From Granulicella mallensis MP5ACTX8 (GTDB taxonomy: Bacteria; Acidobacteriota; Terriglobia; Terriglobales; Acidobacteriaceae): a DNA stretch of 64,000 bases. A model generated the notes under the pieces. It saw nothing but the letters and a program-made list of their open reading frames with translations. It was not told the DNA's origin and ran no database searches. The DNA is taken from positions 1,364,001 to 1,428,000 of the forward strand of contig NC_016631.1 in assembly GCF_000178955.2 (NCBI RefSeq), given 5' to 3'. Below are positions 61,364-64,000 of this stretch, in pieces. Position numbers and translations under genes: made by a program. Each line of letters starts with the position of its first letter. Within the stretch, counting starts at the first letter, position 1.

Positions 61364-62983
61364 CTACTCGATGATTCTCGCAACCACATCGTAATCATGC
61401 GACTCGGTAATCTCGGCCCGATAGAAGGTCCCCGGCACCAACACTTCATGCGGCCCGAAGTCGTTGATCAATACCTTGCCGTCGATCTCGGGGGCCTGGT
61501 CCAGCGAGCGACCCTGCCAGAGAAGCTCGGTCTCTTCGCTCTCGCCTTCGACCAGAAGGTCGATCTCGCGTCCTACCCAAGCGCGCCGGGCCTTGGTGCT
61601 GATCTTGTTCTGCAGCTTCATCAGCTTGCGGCGGCGAGCTTCAATCGTGCGCTTCGGCACCTTCTCGTCGAGCGAGAACGCACCTGCGCCTTCCTCGTCG
61701 GAGTACGAGAAGACACCGAGCCAGTCGATCTTGGCCTCCTGCACAAACGCCAGAAGCTCCTCGAAATCGGCTTCCGTCTCGCCGGGGAAGCCGACGATGA
61801 AGCTGGTCCGCAGCACAAGGCCGGGGACGATCGAACGAGCCTTGTCGATGATCTGCAGGAAGCGGTGGGAGGTGCCGCCGCGCTTCATACGACGTAGTAC
61901 GTTCGCGCTGGCGTGTTGCAGCGGCACGTCGAGATACTTCGCGACGGTGTCATGCTTCGCGATCGACTCCAGAAGCCGCGTCGTGACCTTGTTCGGGTAT
62001 GCGTAGAGGAAGCGCAGCCACTTGAGGCCCGGCAGCGGTGCCAGCGCGTCGAGCAGGTCGGCCAGTTCCGGGCGCTTGCCGGTGACGGCATCCTTGGGCA
62101 GGTCTTCGCCGTAGCAGGTCGTGTCCTGGCCGATGAGCGTGATCTCGCGAACACCCTGCGCGATGAGCGACTTCGTCTCTGCCACGATGCTGGCGAGGGG
62201 GCGCGAACGGAACTTGCCACGCAACTGCGGGATGATGCAGAAGCTGCACGGATGGTCGCAGCCTTCGGCGATCTTGATGTACGCCGAGGCGCGTGGCGTG
62301 GTGAGAATGCGCGGCGTCTCGTCCGAGTAGAGGTAGTTCGGCAGGGCAGCGGTCGCGCCGTCCCAGGCCTCGCGCGAGAAGCGGCCGGCCTGTTCGCGGG
62401 CATCACCTTCCGGGCGGCTCGACTGCGCGTCGGACGAGATGTTTCGCGTGGCTTCGTGAGCGATTTGTGGCCCGTCGGACTCGGGGCGTGAGTGCTGGTT
62501 GACCGACGACGCATGCCGCTCGATCTGCGCGGTCGTCAAGATCGCGAACGGAGAGTTGTTCTCAGCGGGTGTGGGGCGCGAGAGGCCCGCGGCCTCCATG
62601 ATCGCTTCCAGCTCACCGGTGCCGACGACAGCGTCGACCTCCGGGATGTTCTTGCGGATCTCATCGCGATAGCGCTCAACCAGGCAGCCGGCGACGATGA
62701 GCTTCTGGGCGCGGCCGCCGTTGGCGATCTTGTGTTGCACCATCTCGAGGATGGTGTCGACCGACTCCTGCTTGGCGGAGTCGATGAAGCTGCAGGTGTT
62801 GACGACAAGGATCTCGGCGTCTTCGGCCCTGGGGGTGAGCTCCGCTCCGCCACGATGCAGCAGGCCCATCATGACCTCGGAGTCGACGAGGTTCTTGGGG
62901 CAGCCGAGCGAGACAAATCCGACCTTGGGGCGGCGGGTCTCGGTTTCAGTGGCTGGGTTTTCGAGGGTGGGGGAGAGGCTCAC
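61364..62983 (-). CDS. rimO: Ribosomal protein S12 methylthiotransferase RimO, with insertion
   Basis: 539 residues from a GTG start, ~95 longer than usual RimO. MTTase N-terminal domain (VGFVSLGCPKNLVDSEVMMG, VNTCSFIDSAKQES), radical SAM cluster CDHPCSFC in KIAEGCDHPCSFCIIPQLRG, and a C-terminal TRAM domain. It adds methylthio to Asp88 of S12. Between the MTTase and radical SAM parts, about residues 140-215, lies a hydrophilic insertion with Ser/Arg/Glu-rich repeated text (QHSRPESDG, SSRPEGDA) that is not part of the known fold. Confidence 0.93.
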   Translation of the reverse strand: MSLSPTLENPATETETRRPKVGFVSLGCPKNLVDSEVMMGLLHRGGAELTPRAEDAEILVVNTCSFIDSAKQESVDTILEMVQHKIANGGRAQKLIVAGCLVERYRDEIRKNIPEVDAVVGTGELEAIMEAAGLSRPTPAENNSPFAILTTAQIERHASSVNQHSRPESDGPQIAHEATRNISSDAQSSRPEGDAREQAGRFSREAWDGATAALPNYLYSDETPRILTTPRASAYIKIAEGCDHPCSFCIIPQLRGKFRSRPLASIVAETKSLIAQGVREITLIGQDTTCYGEDLPKDAVTGKRPELADLLDALAPLPGLKWLRFLYAYPNKVTTRLLESIAKHDTVAKYLDVPLQHASANVLRRMKRGGTSHRFLQIIDKARSIVPGLVLRTSFIVGFPGETEADFEELLAFVQEAKIDWLGVFSYSDEEGAGAFSLDEKVPKRTIEARRRKLMKLQNKISTKARRAWVGREIDLLVEGESEETELLWQGRSLDQAPEIDGKVLINDFGPHEVLVPGTFYRAEITESHDYDVVARIIE

Positions 62984-63163
62984 AACTAACCATTTTAGCA
63001 GGTTTTACGAGGGTTTTGGATATAGACAGCACGCACGCCAAGCCAATGGCGGGAATGTGAAATGGAGGGGGAATGCCAGAGACTGGCACAAAACCAGCAC
63101 CAAAGGTGGGGTGGGCAGACAATATCAACCCGAATCCACCGGAAGGTCTGCTTAATTAGCAGG

Positions 63164-63511
63164 CTATTTCTTTACCGGAGCCGGCATCTTTCGCGATCCT
63201 GCCCAGGCCTTAAGCGCCTTGAGCGCCGGACGAAGAGCCGTCCCATCTTTCGTTAACATGTATTCCACCTTGGGTGGCACCTCCGGATATACCTTGCGGT
63301 GAACCACACCATCTTTTTCCAGATCACGCAATTGCTGAATCAACATCTTCTGAGATATCCCGGACACTGCGCGGAGTAATTCCGAGAACCGTAGTACCGG
63401 TGCACTGAAGAGATGGAAGAGAATGAGGATCTTCCATCGCCCTTCCAGCACTTTGAGCGCTTCTTCCAGTTCCACTGTGGAACATGTTGGCGTGAATATT
63501 TGTTTTTTCAT
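63164..63511 (-). CDS. HxlR-family transcriptional regulator
   Basis: 115 residues. HxlR winged helix: LEEALKVLEGRWKILILFHL, RFSELLRAVSGISQKMLIQQ, LRDLEKDGVVHRKVYPEVPP and VEYMLTKDG. The usual CPVE opening is CSTVE here. Such regulators sense quinones, aldehydes or redox stress. Divergent from the SDR gene at 63652, its likely target, with an AT-rich 140-bp region between. Confidence 0.9.
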   Translation of the reverse strand: MKKQIFTPTCSTVELEEALKVLEGRWKILILFHLFSAPVLRFSELLRAVSGISQKMLIQQLRDLEKDGVVHRKVYPEVPPKVEYMLTKDGTALRPALKALKAWAGSRKMPAPVKK

Positions 63512-63651
63512 GGTTACTTATAGGTTAGTATTGCACTTTTTTGTATGTTCTTGCGTGTTATAAACCGAAAAGGTAGCCTTTGTTCAAGGCGGTAAATCAG
63601 CTTCGCGGCAGGAAGAAGCCGGCCTTAATCTAAAGGAAGTAAAGAGGTTTT

Positions 63652-64000
63652 ATGGCTGTGATAGCAGTAGTCACCGGAGCGAGTCGAGGTGCGGGAAAGG
63701 GCATAGCCATTGCGTTAGGTGAGGCGGGGGCAACCGTATATGTCACCGGACGCAGCATTGCGGACGGCGACTCTCTTTATGGCGGTACAGTAACCGAAAC
63801 CGCTGACCTGATTACTCGGGCTGGGGGCAAGGGCGTTGCCATCGCCCTTGATCACACTGATGACAAAGCAGTCGCGGCGCTATTCGCCCGCGTAAGGGCG
63901 GAGCATGGCCGCCTCGACATCCTGGTCAACAATGCCGCCAATGCGGTCGAAAGCACAACGATGCGCGGCGGCTTCTGGGAAAAGCCGCTGGAGGCGGTCG
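63652..64000 (+). CDS. Short-chain dehydrogenase/reductase, 3' end outside window
   Basis: Partial gene: 116 codons from the ATG at 63652 to the window edge, open throughout. SDR motifs are present: the dinucleotide loop VVTGASRGAGKGIAIALGEA, VYVTGR, an ALDHTDD acidic turn and DILVNNAANAV. The catalytic Tyr-x-x-x-Lys would lie beyond the window. AAGGAAGTAAAGAGG precedes the ATG. It is divergent from an HxlR regulator that probably controls it. Confidence 0.88.
   Translation, partial: MAVIAVVTGASRGAGKGIAIALGEAGATVYVTGRSIADGDSLYGGTVTETADLITRAGGKGVAIALDHTDDKAVAALFARVRAEHGRLDILVNNAANAVESTTMRGGFWEKPLEAV

Overview
The window looks like chromosomal DNA of a soil-type Acidobacteriota (Terriglobia-like: Granulicella, Terriglobus, Edaphobacter). 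This is inferred from the moderately high GC, the mix of a GlgE/TreS-maltokinase/TreYZ block with secreted malectin-domain proteins, and the many intergenic palindromes. No rRNA or taxonomic marker was compared, so the phylum is a judgement. One tRNA gene, about 52 protein genes, two broken genes, one predicted leader peptide and many structured intergenic repeats are described.

Layout. 1-3.7 kb: two secreted or surface carbohydrate-binding proteins (malectin/FN3; beta-helix plus malectin). 3.7-6.2 kb: a small islet bounded by an intact tRNA-Pro(CGG) and a displaced copy of its 3' end; it holds a beta-propeller protein and a degraded Rap1a/Tai-like gene. 6.4-9.9 kb: sulfate assimilation (cysD-cysN-cysH) preceded by a promoter and a 13-codon leader with five Cys codons. 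9.9-11.5 kb: molybdenum-hydroxylase accessory genes (XdhC and MocA types). 11.7-26.4 kb: carrier protein, membrane channel-like protein and a GT81-like protein, then the trehalose/alpha-glucan block (TreS-maltokinase, GlgE, GH15, TreY, TreZ). 26.4-33.5 kb: Nudix, Tag, a VWA/AAA+ pair separated by two paralogous methyltransferases, TPR protein, thioesterase. 33.6-38.4 kb: mrp, hrcA-grpE-dnaJ, rsmE. 38.7-45 kb: CPBP protease, thiolase, a ParDE-type module with a frameshifted toxin, serine dehydratase, YjbR, and a DUF2239-kinase fusion behind twin operator-like sites. 45-50.4 kb: HEAT protein, comM, rpoZ, rho. 50.8-63 kb: ribE, ribD, ftsY, Uma2, gpsA-plsY, cinA, J-like protein, NHL-type propeller, yacG-pgpA, rimO. 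63.1-64 kb: HxlR regulator divergent from an SDR gene cut by the window end.

How the genes work together. TreS-maltokinase turns trehalose into maltose and maltose 1-phosphate, which GlgE adds to alpha-glucan. TreY and TreZ release trehalose from glucan, and the GH15 enzyme may hydrolyse trehalose or glucan ends, so the block forms a trehalose-glucan cycle. CysDN makes APS; CysH carries the cysteine set of APS reductases, so APS kinase is not needed, and the CysN tail looks like a decayed APS kinase domain.

The most notable non-coding signals are: the Cys-rich leader before cysD; two 115-bp copies of a MITE-like element, each supplying the stop codon of a neighbouring gene; palindromes sharing a short GTCAT-type core but with arms unique to each locus, all just 3' of stop codons; and short hairpins with constant CTTTAG/CTGAAG centres and changing stems.
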